From NCBI GenBank assembly GCA_963751105.1, contig CAVVTG010000002.1, forward strand, positions 2,542,001 through 2,606,000: DNA of 64,000 nucleotides. Direction: 5' to 3'. How positions within the stretch are numbered: the first letter of the stretch is position 1; each line of letters starts with the position of its first letter. The position numbers and the translations under genes were made by a program. Origin of the DNA: JACVRW01 sp963751105 (lineage in GTDB: Bacteria; Actinomycetota; Thermoleophilia; Solirubrobacterales; Thermoleophilaceae). Below the pieces are notes generated by a model. That model saw only the letters and a list, made by a program, of their open reading frames with translations. It searched no databases and had not been told where the DNA came from. Shown one piece after another: positions 27,334 to 34,082 of this stretch.

Positions 27334-28122
27334 CTAGGGCAGCTCCACGAACTGGCTCAGGAACTCCCGTGCGTCATCGGTGTCGGTCCGGGTCGTCACG
27401 TTCGTGGCGTAGCAGGGGCCATCCCCGGTACTCGTCACCGAGATGACGATGTTCGTCTCATCCTCGCCGGCGCCGAGGAACTGGGGACCACCGGAATCGC
27501 CGTAGCAGGTGCCTCCCTCCCCCTTCGCCCGGCGCTGACCGAGGTGCAGCTGCTCAGGGGTGACCGCGATGAAGGTCGAGACCGAGCGCCAACGGTCGCC
27601 CGTGAAGGGGAAGGTCGGGCCGACGCCCGGAATCACCACCTGCTCCTGCGTCCCGTAGCCGACGTTGGTGAACAACGTGTCACGCAGGGCACCGGAGGCG
27701 TCGAGCTCATCGACTAGGCCCTCGGTCGGCAGCTGCGCCGGTTCGATACCCACAACGGGCTCGTCGAGGACGACCACCGAGATGTCGTTCTGGTAGGGCG
27801 GCTTGTAGTCCGGATTCGTCTGGGCGGTGCCGCCGAGCAACGCGTCGGTGTTCTCGATGTCGGTCGAGTCGAAGCTCACGTAAACGCGATCCTCACCAAC
27901 GGTGCAGTGGCTCGCGGTGAGGAAGACCGTCGGGGAGATCAGCGTACCGGTGCAGATCAAGCTCAAGCCCGCGTCGGTCTCCACCAGTAGCGCCCCGACT
28001 GCGGGGTGGTCATTCCCGTCGAACTCTCCTCCGGTGGTGTTGATTGCGCCCGCGGCGCCGGGGAGGGCCGCGCATGCGAGGGCAGTCAGCATGAGCGGGA
28101 CGAGGATGCGTTGCTTGAGCAT
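27334..28122 (-). CDS. Secreted trypsin-like serine protease (S1 family)
   Basis: A 262-residue chymotrypsin-fold protease with a Sec signal peptide (LVPLMLTALACAALPGAAGA). The full catalytic triad is visible: TASHC (His), NDISVVVLD (Asp) and GDSGGP (Ser). Two C-terminal cysteines (GGTCYGDS, GPCYATN) probably form the usual disulfide. ATG 28122 is 6 nt after TAGCCT (28129-28134). Convergent with DHFR-like gene 1. Substrate unknown. Confidence 0.92.
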   Translation of the reverse strand: MLKQRILVPLMLTALACAALPGAAGAINTTGGEFDGNDHPAVGALLVETDAGLSLICTGTLISPTVFLTASHCTVGEDRVYVSFDSTDIENTDALLGGTAQTNPDYKPPYQNDISVVVLDEPVVGIEPAQLPTEGLVDELDASGALRDTLFTNVGYGTQEQVVIPGVGPTFPFTGDRWRSVSTFIAVTPEQLHLGQRRAKGEGGTCYGDSGGPQFLGAGEDETNIVISVTSTGDGPCYATNVTTRTDTDDAREFLSQFVELP

Positions 28123-28402
28123 GGGGGCAGGCTAACGACAGAGAAGCCCCCGCGTCATCCGGCAGCCGCGGACGCTCCCTGCCTCCGGAGCTCCGAATGA
28201 ACCCGCGGCTCTCACGCCTGCTTCGGCAGCGATTGCGAGCGCTGGCATCGGTCAAGCCGAGGCGCCCGAGCCTTGTCCCGAGCGACAGTCGGGCTGGAAC
28301 GGCTGGGGACGCCCGCATCGTCGCCGTTCGGATCAAACAGGTGCTGGAGGTCCTGGAGCCGGTGGCCCAGCCCGTCTGAGGTCGGTCGGGTAGGGTCGGG
28401 CC

Positions 28403-28795
28403 GTGCCGCCCTCGCCGTCCGCCTACCTCGACCGGCTCCGGCGCCTGCTGTGCTGCCGGCCACCTTCGCAGGTCACCGGCGTCGAGGCTCAGACTGGCGG
28501 CGGCAGCGGCGAGGTCTTCGTCGCCTGGGCCCACAACCCGCCGTCGGAGCACATCGTCTTCTACCGGGTCTACCGCCGCGTCGGCACCGGGGTCTGGCGC
28601 CACCTGGCCGCCGTCACCGAGGAGGCGACCGACGTCAACTTCCCGGGCAAGGTCGCGATGCTCGACTTCGAGGGCAACTTCCCGGGCGGCAGCGACTTCG
28701 GCCCCAACGGCGAGCGCACCTACGTCGTCACGGCTATCAGCCGCGCCGGTCTCGAGGGGCCGTTCTCCGGCCAGGTGGTGGGGACCCCGCCCTAG
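28403..28795 (+). CDS. Small fibronectin type III-like protein
   Basis: A 130-residue protein with one FnIII-like beta sandwich (EVFVAWAHNPPSEHIVFYRVYRR, RTYVVTAISRAGLEGPFS). No export signal is obvious, although a CC pair sits near residue 17. GTG 28403 is 6 nt from TAGGGT (28391-28396). The origin may be a detached domain of a larger surface protein. Function unknown. Confidence 0.6.
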   Translation: MPPSPSAYLDRLRRLLCCRPPSQVTGVEAQTGGGSGEVFVAWAHNPPSEHIVFYRVYRRVGTGVWRHLAAVTEEATDVNFPGKVAMLDFEGNFPGGSDFGPNGERTYVVTAISRAGLEGPFSGQVVGTPP

Positions 28796-28801
28796 CCGCG
28801 C

Positions 28802-28906
28802 GGCGAACACAGCACGGCCGACCTCGCCGACCTCTTCGGCGTCGCGAACTCGACCGTTTACCGCGCCATCGAACGCGACCAGCGGCGCCCTAGCGCCATG
28901 AGGTGA
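28802..28906 (+). pseudogene. Remnant of a serine-recombinase HTH
   Basis: A short frame without start codon encodes GEHSTADLADLFGVANSTVYRAIERD..., matching the C-terminal HTH of resolvase/invertase-type serine recombinases (pattern xxLAxLFGVSxSTVYRxI). It is preceded by a stop in the same frame at 28793-28795 and ends at TGA 28904-28906. No catalytic domain is nearby, so it is a degenerate mobile-element relic at the edge of the accessory block. Confidence 0.6.
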
Positions 28907-29033
28907 CCGCTTCCTCCTCGGCCGATAGCGGATCCCCCTGTGGTACGGAAATGGCCTGTGCGGACGGGACCCGCAGGTCCGTAGATTGCGGGCTACTACG
29001 TGCAAATCGCAATCACCTTCGAAAGGGTCGCGG

Positions 29034-29639
29034 ATGCCGGACACCACCTGCCATATGTCGATCTCGCTCGACGGTTTCGTCGCCGGGCCGGACCAGAGTC
29101 GCGAGCACCCGCTCGGGAAGCGCGGAAGGGAGGTCCACGGCTGGCACCTCGGCGACGAGCGCGCCAACGAGGCCGACAAGACCGCGGCCGGCTGGCTCAT
29201 GCGTCCGCGTGGCGCCTACGTCATGGGCCGCAACATGTTCGGGCCGATCCGCGGTGAGTGGGAGGAGGACTGGCGCGGCTGGTGGGGGCCCGAGCCGCCT
29301 TACCACGCTCCGGTGTTCGTGCTCACCCATCACGGCCGCGAGCCGATCGAGATGGAGGGCGGGACGACCTTCCATTTCGTCACCGGCGGCTTCGACGCCG
29401 CCTACGCACAGGCGCGTGAGACGGCCGGCGACGAGGGCGTAGACATCGCGGGCGGCGCCTCCACCGTTCGGCAGGCGCTCGTCGCCGGGGTCGTCGACGA
29501 GCTCACGCTCGACATCGCCCCAGTCCTGCTCGGGTCTGGCGAGCGGATCTTCGACGGCGTCGAATCTCTCGGGTTGGAGCCCATTGAGGTGCTGCATTCG
29601 CCGCTGGCCACGCACATCCGCTACCGCCGGGCGAGCTGA
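29034..29639 (+). CDS. Dihydrofolate reductase family protein 2
   Basis: A 201-residue RibD-C/DHFR-like reductase: CHMSISLDGFVAGPDQS, AYVMGRNMFGP, VDIAGGASTVRQALVAGVVDELTLDIAPVLLGSGERIF. The glycine-rich GGAST segment is the NADPH-binding region. ATG 29034 follows a GAAAGG site. The WEEDWRGWWGPEPPYHAPVFV insertion is common in a large actinobacterial subgroup. Substrate unknown. Confidence 0.88.
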   Translation: MPDTTCHMSISLDGFVAGPDQSREHPLGKRGREVHGWHLGDERANEADKTAAGWLMRPRGAYVMGRNMFGPIRGEWEEDWRGWWGPEPPYHAPVFVLTHHGREPIEMEGGTTFHFVTGGFDAAYAQARETAGDEGVDIAGGASTVRQALVAGVVDELTLDIAPVLLGSGERIFDGVESLGLEPIEVLHSPLATHIRYRRAS

Positions 29640-29678
29640 AAGCCGGCTTCCGATACGAAGACGGAGTTCTCCAGCCCG

Positions 29679-30416
29679 CTAGGGCCGATCATCCGCGTCG
29701 ACGCGTCGGCGAGCCGACGGCGGCGGATCGTCGAACTCGTCGTGGCGGCGGAACCAGAACGACCCCGGCGCCCGTGGCCAGCCCTCGGGCAAGTCCTCGT
29801 CGTCGGACTGCCCGCCATAGGGCGTCAAGGACCACAAGCTCCAGAGGCTGCCGATCCATTGGACCATCGCTCCATGCTGCAGGAAGTAGGTGCGGTAGAC
29901 GTCATTTCCCTCGCGCAGGAAGACGTTGAAGCCGAACCACTCGTCGACCCCGAAGTCAGCCGAGAAGCGCTCGCTACGGATCGTGTACCAGGGCACGTCC
30001 GTCCAACCCATGCGCTCGGCGTAGCCGCGGAGGTTCGCCTGAGGTGCCGGCGATGCCATCGCGAAGGTGATGTCGCGAGCATGCAGGAGGCCGAGCTCCG
30101 GGATTCCGTCGGCGACGGACGAGCACCCCACGCACCCGGCGTCGTCACCCTCCTCGAAGAAGAACCGGTAGAGGATCAGCTGGCTGCGCCCGTCGAACAG
30201 CTCGGGCAGTGACCGCCGCCCGTCAGGACCCTCGAACGCGTAGTCGTTCTCCACCCGCACCATCGGCATGCGCTTCCGTGCAGCGGCCAGCTCGTGCATC
30301 GCGGCGCCGACGGTCTGCTCGCGCTCGAGCAGGGCGGTCCGCGCCGCGTCCCACTCGTGCTGACTGACGACCGGCGGACCAGCGAGAGTCGGCTCGGTTT
30401 CCCCATACTTCGGCAT
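29679..30416 (-). CDS. DUF899 family thioredoxin-like protein
   Basis: A 245-residue protein of the DUF899 group (thioredoxin-like fold). It has ERMPMVRVE-type start of the fold (KRMPMVRVENDY), LPELFDGRSQLILYRFFFE, a CVGCS pair in the redox position, and DVPWYTIRSERFSADFGVDEWFGFNVFLR. CxxC-containing members are probably disulfide or peroxide-linked, but no activity is established. ATG 30416 has an AGGAGA site. Confidence 0.85.
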   Translation of the reverse strand: MPKYGETEPTLAGPPVVSQHEWDAARTALLEREQTVGAAMHELAAARKRMPMVRVENDYAFEGPDGRRSLPELFDGRSQLILYRFFFEEGDDAGCVGCSSVADGIPELGLLHARDITFAMASPAPQANLRGYAERMGWTDVPWYTIRSERFSADFGVDEWFGFNVFLREGNDVYRTYFLQHGAMVQWIGSLWSLWSLTPYGGQSDDEDLPEGWPRAPGSFWFRRHDEFDDPPPSARRRVDADDRP

Positions 30417-30610
30417 CGTGGTCTCCTGGTGTCGTGGGCCGCGCCTGTCGAGGCCCTTCACCTGGTGAGCGGAGCCGGCCGGCGGTTCTCGACATGGAAT
30501 CACTCATTCAACTCCCAGATCAGCGCGTAGCGGGAACCCCTGCGAGCACTCCGGCCGGGGTTCATCCCCGGATCCGGGCGCAAACGAATCGTGGGAGTGC
30601 TAGGGAAATA

Positions 30611-30640
30611 GCGAGGGGCTCCGCTTCCGGAGCCCCTCGC
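30611..30640 (-). terminator. Strong intrinsic terminator of the secreted repeat-protein gene
   Basis: Perfect 13-bp stem GCGAGGGGCTCCG (30611-30623) / CGGAGCCCCTCGC (30628-30640) with a 4-nt loop. Read on the minus strand it is followed by TATTTCCC, a weak U tract. It lies 48 bp past the stop of the 30688-31257 gene. Confidence 0.8.
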
Positions 30641-30647
30641 TTAGCCC

Positions 30648-30674
30648 ACGGACGGCGCATCTGGCGCCGTCCGT
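30648..30674 (-). terminator. Second hairpin in tandem
   Basis: An 11-bp stem ACGGACGGCGC (30648-30658) / GCGCCGTCCGT (30664-30674) with a 5-nt loop, 14 bp downstream of the stop at 30688. With the next hairpin it makes a tandem terminator. Confidence 0.6.
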
Positions 30675-30687
30675 CCTGGAGTCGGGC

Positions 30688-31257
30688 CTAGGACCGCGAC
30701 TCTCGGGTCTTGCCCGCCACGCACTTCCCGAATGCGTTGCGCTTGTTCGGATTGGTGCCGTACTTGTTCGCGAAAGCGCTTGCCCCCAGCGACCGGCGCT
30801 CGTCCGCACACGCCTTGGCGGCGTTCTTGAAGTCCTTGGCCTCTTGGGCGTCGGCGGCGTCCATCTCTGCCTTCTTGGCCTTGGCCTTGCTCGAGACACA
30901 CTTTCCGTGGGCGTTCTTGTCGTTGGCGTTCGCGCCGTAGAACTCGGCGAACGACTTGCCATCATGTTCCACCGCGAAGGTCGCGTCAGCCGCCTCGGCC
31001 TTGCACTCCTTGGAGGCGTTCGTGCGTGCCTTCTGCTCCTCTGCCGACTCCTCGGCGGCGTTCTCGCGTACGCAGCGGCTCATGCTGTGGTACTTCGCCT
31101 TGAACGCCTCTCGCGTGGCCTTGGTCTTGCCGCGCTCGAGCTTGCACTGCTTCTGCGCGGTCTGGATCTGCTTCGGCTCGGCGGGTGGCTTGCCGACAGC
31201 AGCGGCCGTCAGCGCAAGCAGGGCGACGAGCGCGACGGCTAGCGTGGTTGTTTTCAT
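30688..31257 (-). CDS. Secreted cysteine/lysine-rich repeat protein
   Basis: A 189-residue exported protein (signal MKTTTLAVALVALLALTAAAV) built from about three degenerate 45-55-residue repeats. Each has a conserved Cys in an AxxxC(K/A) helix and a second motif FxxxYGxNxNxxNAFGKCV. Copies two and three are clear (SFAEFYGANANDKNAHGKCV, AFANKYGTNPNKRNAFGKCV); copy one is diverged (AFKAKYHSMSRCV). The pair of cysteines per repeat suggests disulfides. Function unknown. ATG 31257 chosen because it opens the signal peptide. Tandem hairpins follow. Confidence 0.75.
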   Translation of the reverse strand: MKTTTLAVALVALLALTAAAVGKPPAEPKQIQTAQKQCKLERGKTKATREAFKAKYHSMSRCVRENAAEESAEEQKARTNASKECKAEAADATFAVEHDGKSFAEFYGANANDKNAHGKCVSSKAKAKKAEMDAADAQEAKDFKNAAKACADERRSLGASAFANKYGTNPNKRNAFGKCVAGKTRESRS

Positions 31258-31384
31258 GTGGGTTGAAACGCTCGTCGGGAACGAAAGTTCAGGGGTAACG
31301 CCCGAACCTCGCCCGCGCCCGCGCGTTGATAGAAGCGATGCAGGCTTGCTTGCCAACAGGGACGCGGGGTACAACAATCAGGCA

Positions 31385-32806
31385 ATGCCCGTGGTTTCGG
31401 TCCCCACGCACAGACCGGCCGGAGCGCGGCACTCGAAGCGCCTGCTCGCACTGGCCGGCGACGGCACGCTCGTCGAGCAGATGCGGCGCGGTAACGAGCT
31501 CGCCTTCGAGGTCGTGTTCGAACGCCACGGGGCCGCGCTACTCGGCTTCTGCCGGCACATGCTCGGCTCGGCGCAAGAGGCGGAGGACGCCGTGCAGCAC
31601 ACCTTCGCCGCCGCATGGCGCGACCTCGAGCGGGGAGGGGACCGAGAGCTCGTTCTCAGGCCATGGCTGTTCACGATCGCCCGTAACCGCTGTCTCTCGA
31701 TGCTGCGCGCGCGGCGCGACCAACCCGAGTTCACCGAGCTCGCGACGGCGGACCTGTCCGAGGAGGTCGAGCGGCGGGCGGAGCTGCGCGAGCTCCTGGC
31801 TGACATCGGGACGCTGCCTCAGGAGCAACGCGAGGCACTGCTTCTTTCCGAGCTCGGCGATCTCTCGCATGCCGCGGTGGCAGAGGTACTGGACTGCGAG
31901 GTCGCGCGGGTGAAGTCGCTCGTTTTCCGGGCGCGGAGCGCGCTGATCGCCAGCCGTAAGGCTCGCACGACCCCTTGCGAGGAGATCCGCGAGCAGCTCG
32001 CGAACCTGCGCGGCGGGGCGCTGCGGCGCAAGGAGCTACGCCTTCATCTGCGGGAGTGCTCCGGTTGCCGCGCCTATCGCGACGAGATCAGGCGTCAGCG
32101 CGAGCTGCTCGCCGTGGCCTTGCCGGTCACGCCGGGAAGCGGCCTCGAGCTGAGCGTGCTGGCGGCGGCGGGCATCGGCGGAGCCGGCGCCGCCATCGGA
32201 GGGGCCGGCTCGATGCTGCTGACCAAGCTGGCCCTGGTCGGGCTCTTGGCGGGGGGAGGCGTCGCCGCGGAGCGGATGCTCGCGGACGATCCCGGCGGCG
32301 GATCCCAGGACACGCCGACGGGTGTGCAGGAGCGCGGCGCCGGTGCTGGGCACGAGCGGTCCGAGCGCGCCACGCCGGCTGTGGCCGGCCAGACCCCCGC
32401 CGCGACAGAACGGCTGCGTGCCCGGACCCGGGCGCTGGCCAAGAGGAACGGCGCCGGAGTACCTGCGGACCAGGGCCCACAGCGGCTCGCTGCGCCGCCC
32501 GGCCGCTCCGTAGGCCGCGAGCGCGGGAGGAAGCTCGGAAACCAGAAGAAGGCCTCGCGCGAAGGCAAATCTCAGCTCGGGGCGCCTCGCGGGCGGCCGG
32601 CGCAGGGGCGCGGCCCGGTCGAGACGCCGCCCCGCCAGACCCCGGTCAAGCGCGGACCCGCTCAGTTGCCCCCGGCCGCGAAGCCGCCGCCCAGCCCGAA
32701 GCCCAAGCCGGCGCCGCCTGCCCCCGAGGCAGCCCCAAGCGTCCCCGAGCCGACGGGACCGCCGGCTGAGCACCCGGGCGGCAAGCAGAAGCCACCCAAG
32801 TCGTAG
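31385..32806 (+). CDS. ECF sigma factor fused to membrane anti-sigma-like region
   Basis: A 473-residue protein. Residues about 30-100 are sigma region 2 (ELAFEVVFERHGAALLGFCRHM, EDAVQHTFAAAW, LFTIARNRCLSMLR). About 140-195 is region 4 (LPQEQREALLLSELGDLSHAAVAEVL, VKSLVFRAR). Then come a zinc anti-sigma motif HLRECSGC (near 220), a Gly/Ala-rich transmembrane segment (about 260-300) and a long Pro/Lys/Arg-rich, presumably external tail. Sigma and inhibitor are thus on one chain tethered to the membrane, and release would need proteolysis or a conformational change. Divergent from the secreted repeat protein. Confidence 0.87.
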   Translation: MPVVSVPTHRPAGARHSKRLLALAGDGTLVEQMRRGNELAFEVVFERHGAALLGFCRHMLGSAQEAEDAVQHTFAAAWRDLERGGDRELVLRPWLFTIARNRCLSMLRARRDQPEFTELATADLSEEVERRAELRELLADIGTLPQEQREALLLSELGDLSHAAVAEVLDCEVARVKSLVFRARSALIASRKARTTPCEEIREQLANLRGGALRRKELRLHLRECSGCRAYRDEIRRQRELLAVALPVTPGSGLELSVLAAAGIGGAGAAIGGAGSMLLTKLALVGLLAGGGVAAERMLADDPGGGSQDTPTGVQERGAGAGHERSERATPAVAGQTPAATERLRARTRALAKRNGAGVPADQGPQRLAAPPGRSVGRERGRKLGNQKKASREGKSQLGAPRGRPAQGRGPVETPPRQTPVKRGPAQLPPAAKPPPSPKPKPAPPAPEAAPSVPEPTGPPAEHPGGKQKPPKS

Positions 32807-32824
32807 CGCCGACCGCGAGGACCG

Positions 32825-33373
32825 TCACTGCCCGTCGCCGCCGTCCGGCGGCAGGTTCTCGATACGGAAGCGGTCGGCCACCGGCGCCGCGTCCTCGAGC
32901 TTCTGCTGCAGCTGCTCGTCGCTGAGTGTCGGCGCCGGCGACGTGCGACTCGGCAGCTCGTCGCCGAAGGCCGCAAAGTACTGCTCGATTCCCGGCGGGC
33001 TGACGAGGCACAACAGCCGCGCCGGCTGGTCCGTGGCGTTCGTGAAGCTGTGCGGCGCCCGAGCCGGGATGTTGACCGTCTGGCCGGCATGGGCCGTGAC
33101 CTCCTCGCCACGGAAGGTCAACGAGATCTGGCCCTCGAGGACGTGAAACTGCTCCTCGAAGTCGTGGCGATGGGGCGGCGGCCCGCCGTCGGGCGGGATC
33201 AACATGTCGATCATCGCGTACCGGTTGCCGGTCTGCTGTCCGGTGACGAGGATGGTGTAGGTGTCGCCGACAACTCCGAGGTGCTGCAGATCGGGGTCGT
33301 CGGGGCCGACGACCGTCAGCTGCCGATCCGGATCGTCCGGCGGGATGTGTGCGGTAGGGGATTGGTCACTCAT
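32825..33373 (-). CDS. Cupin domain protein
   Basis: A 182-residue protein with a single cupin: motif 1 PPPHRHDFEEQFHVLEG (metal-binding H-H-E-H) and motif 2 VNIPARAPHSFTN. The C-terminal helix (LSDEQLQQKLEDAA) resembles quercetinase-like cupins. Likely a metal-dependent dioxygenase or ligand-binding protein. ATG 33373 is 9 nt after TACACT (33383-33388). Divergent from the TetR gene, which probably regulates it. Confidence 0.85.
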   Translation of the reverse strand: MSDQSPTAHIPPDDPDRQLTVVGPDDPDLQHLGVVGDTYTILVTGQQTGNRYAMIDMLIPPDGGPPPHRHDFEEQFHVLEGQISLTFRGEEVTAHAGQTVNIPARAPHSFTNATDQPARLLCLVSPPGIEQYFAAFGDELPSRTSPAPTLSDEQLQQKLEDAAPVADRFRIENLPPDGGDGQ

Positions 33374-33423
33374 GTAACAGTAAGTGTACGCACCGTCCAC
33401 AAACTGTGAGATGATCACCCACC

Positions 33424-34056
33424 GTGACCGGCAAGGCCCGACCCGTAGAAGACTCGGCCCGGCCACTACGCCGCGGCCGAGGCCGGCGCCCAACGGAACA
33501 GGTGCGCGCCGAGATCCTCGCCGCGGCTGGCCGGCTGCTGCTGACCAAGGGCATGGGCGCGTTCACCATCGAGCGCGTCGCCGCCCTCGCCGGCGCCAGC
33601 AAGATGACGATCTACAAGTGGTGGCCGTCCAGGGGCGTCCTTGCGCTCGAGGGCTACGCCTCCACCGTCGACGCCGCCCTCGCTGTCCCCGACACCGGCG
33701 ACATCGAGGCCGACCTCACCACCCAGCTGCTCACCTACGTCCACCTGCTGCGCGACACCCCAGCCGGCCGTGTTACCGCCGAGCTTCTCGGCGCCGCGCA
33801 GACCGATCCCGAGCTCGCCGCCGCTCTACAGCGCAGCTACTCCGGCCCGCGCCGCGCCGTCGGACTGGCCGCCCTGCGCACCGCCCAGCAGCGCGGCCAG
33901 ATCCGCCCCGAGGCCGACCCCGAGACACTCATCGACCAGCTCTGGGGCGCCTGTCTATACCGGCTGATGATGGGCGACCAGCCCCTGACCGACACCTTTG
34001 CCCGCGCAATCGTCAAGAACCTCATGCACGGGCTTCGCGCCACCGACTCGCGTTAG
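33424..34056 (+). CDS. TetR family transcriptional regulator
   Basis: A 210-residue TetR-type repressor: helix-turn-helix AAGRLLLTKGMGAFTIERVAALAGASKMTIYKWWPSR, then an all-helical ligand domain of the TetR_C type (GRVTAELLGAAQTDPELAAAL). GTG start 33424. The 50-bp gap to the divergent cupin gene contains an imperfect inverted repeat (CAGTAAGTGT ... ACAAACTG) that could be its operator. Confidence 0.9.
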   Translation: MTGKARPVEDSARPLRRGRGRRPTEQVRAEILAAAGRLLLTKGMGAFTIERVAALAGASKMTIYKWWPSRGVLALEGYASTVDAALAVPDTGDIEADLTTQLLTYVHLLRDTPAGRVTAELLGAAQTDPELAAALQRSYSGPRRAVGLAALRTAQQRGQIRPEADPETLIDQLWGACLYRLMMGDQPLTDTFARAIVKNLMHGLRATDSR

Positions 34057-34082
34057 TCGGCCCGGGCGTCGGTCGGCTCCGT

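Noticed and set aside
28197..28379. Small plus-strand frame between the protease and FnIII-like genes
   Set aside because: No motif or ribosome-binding site; stop-free by GC bias.
33374..33423. CAGTAAGTGT/ACAAACTG inverted repeat between cupin and TetR genes
   Set aside because: Arms are unequal and imperfect; kept only as a remark in the TetR entry.
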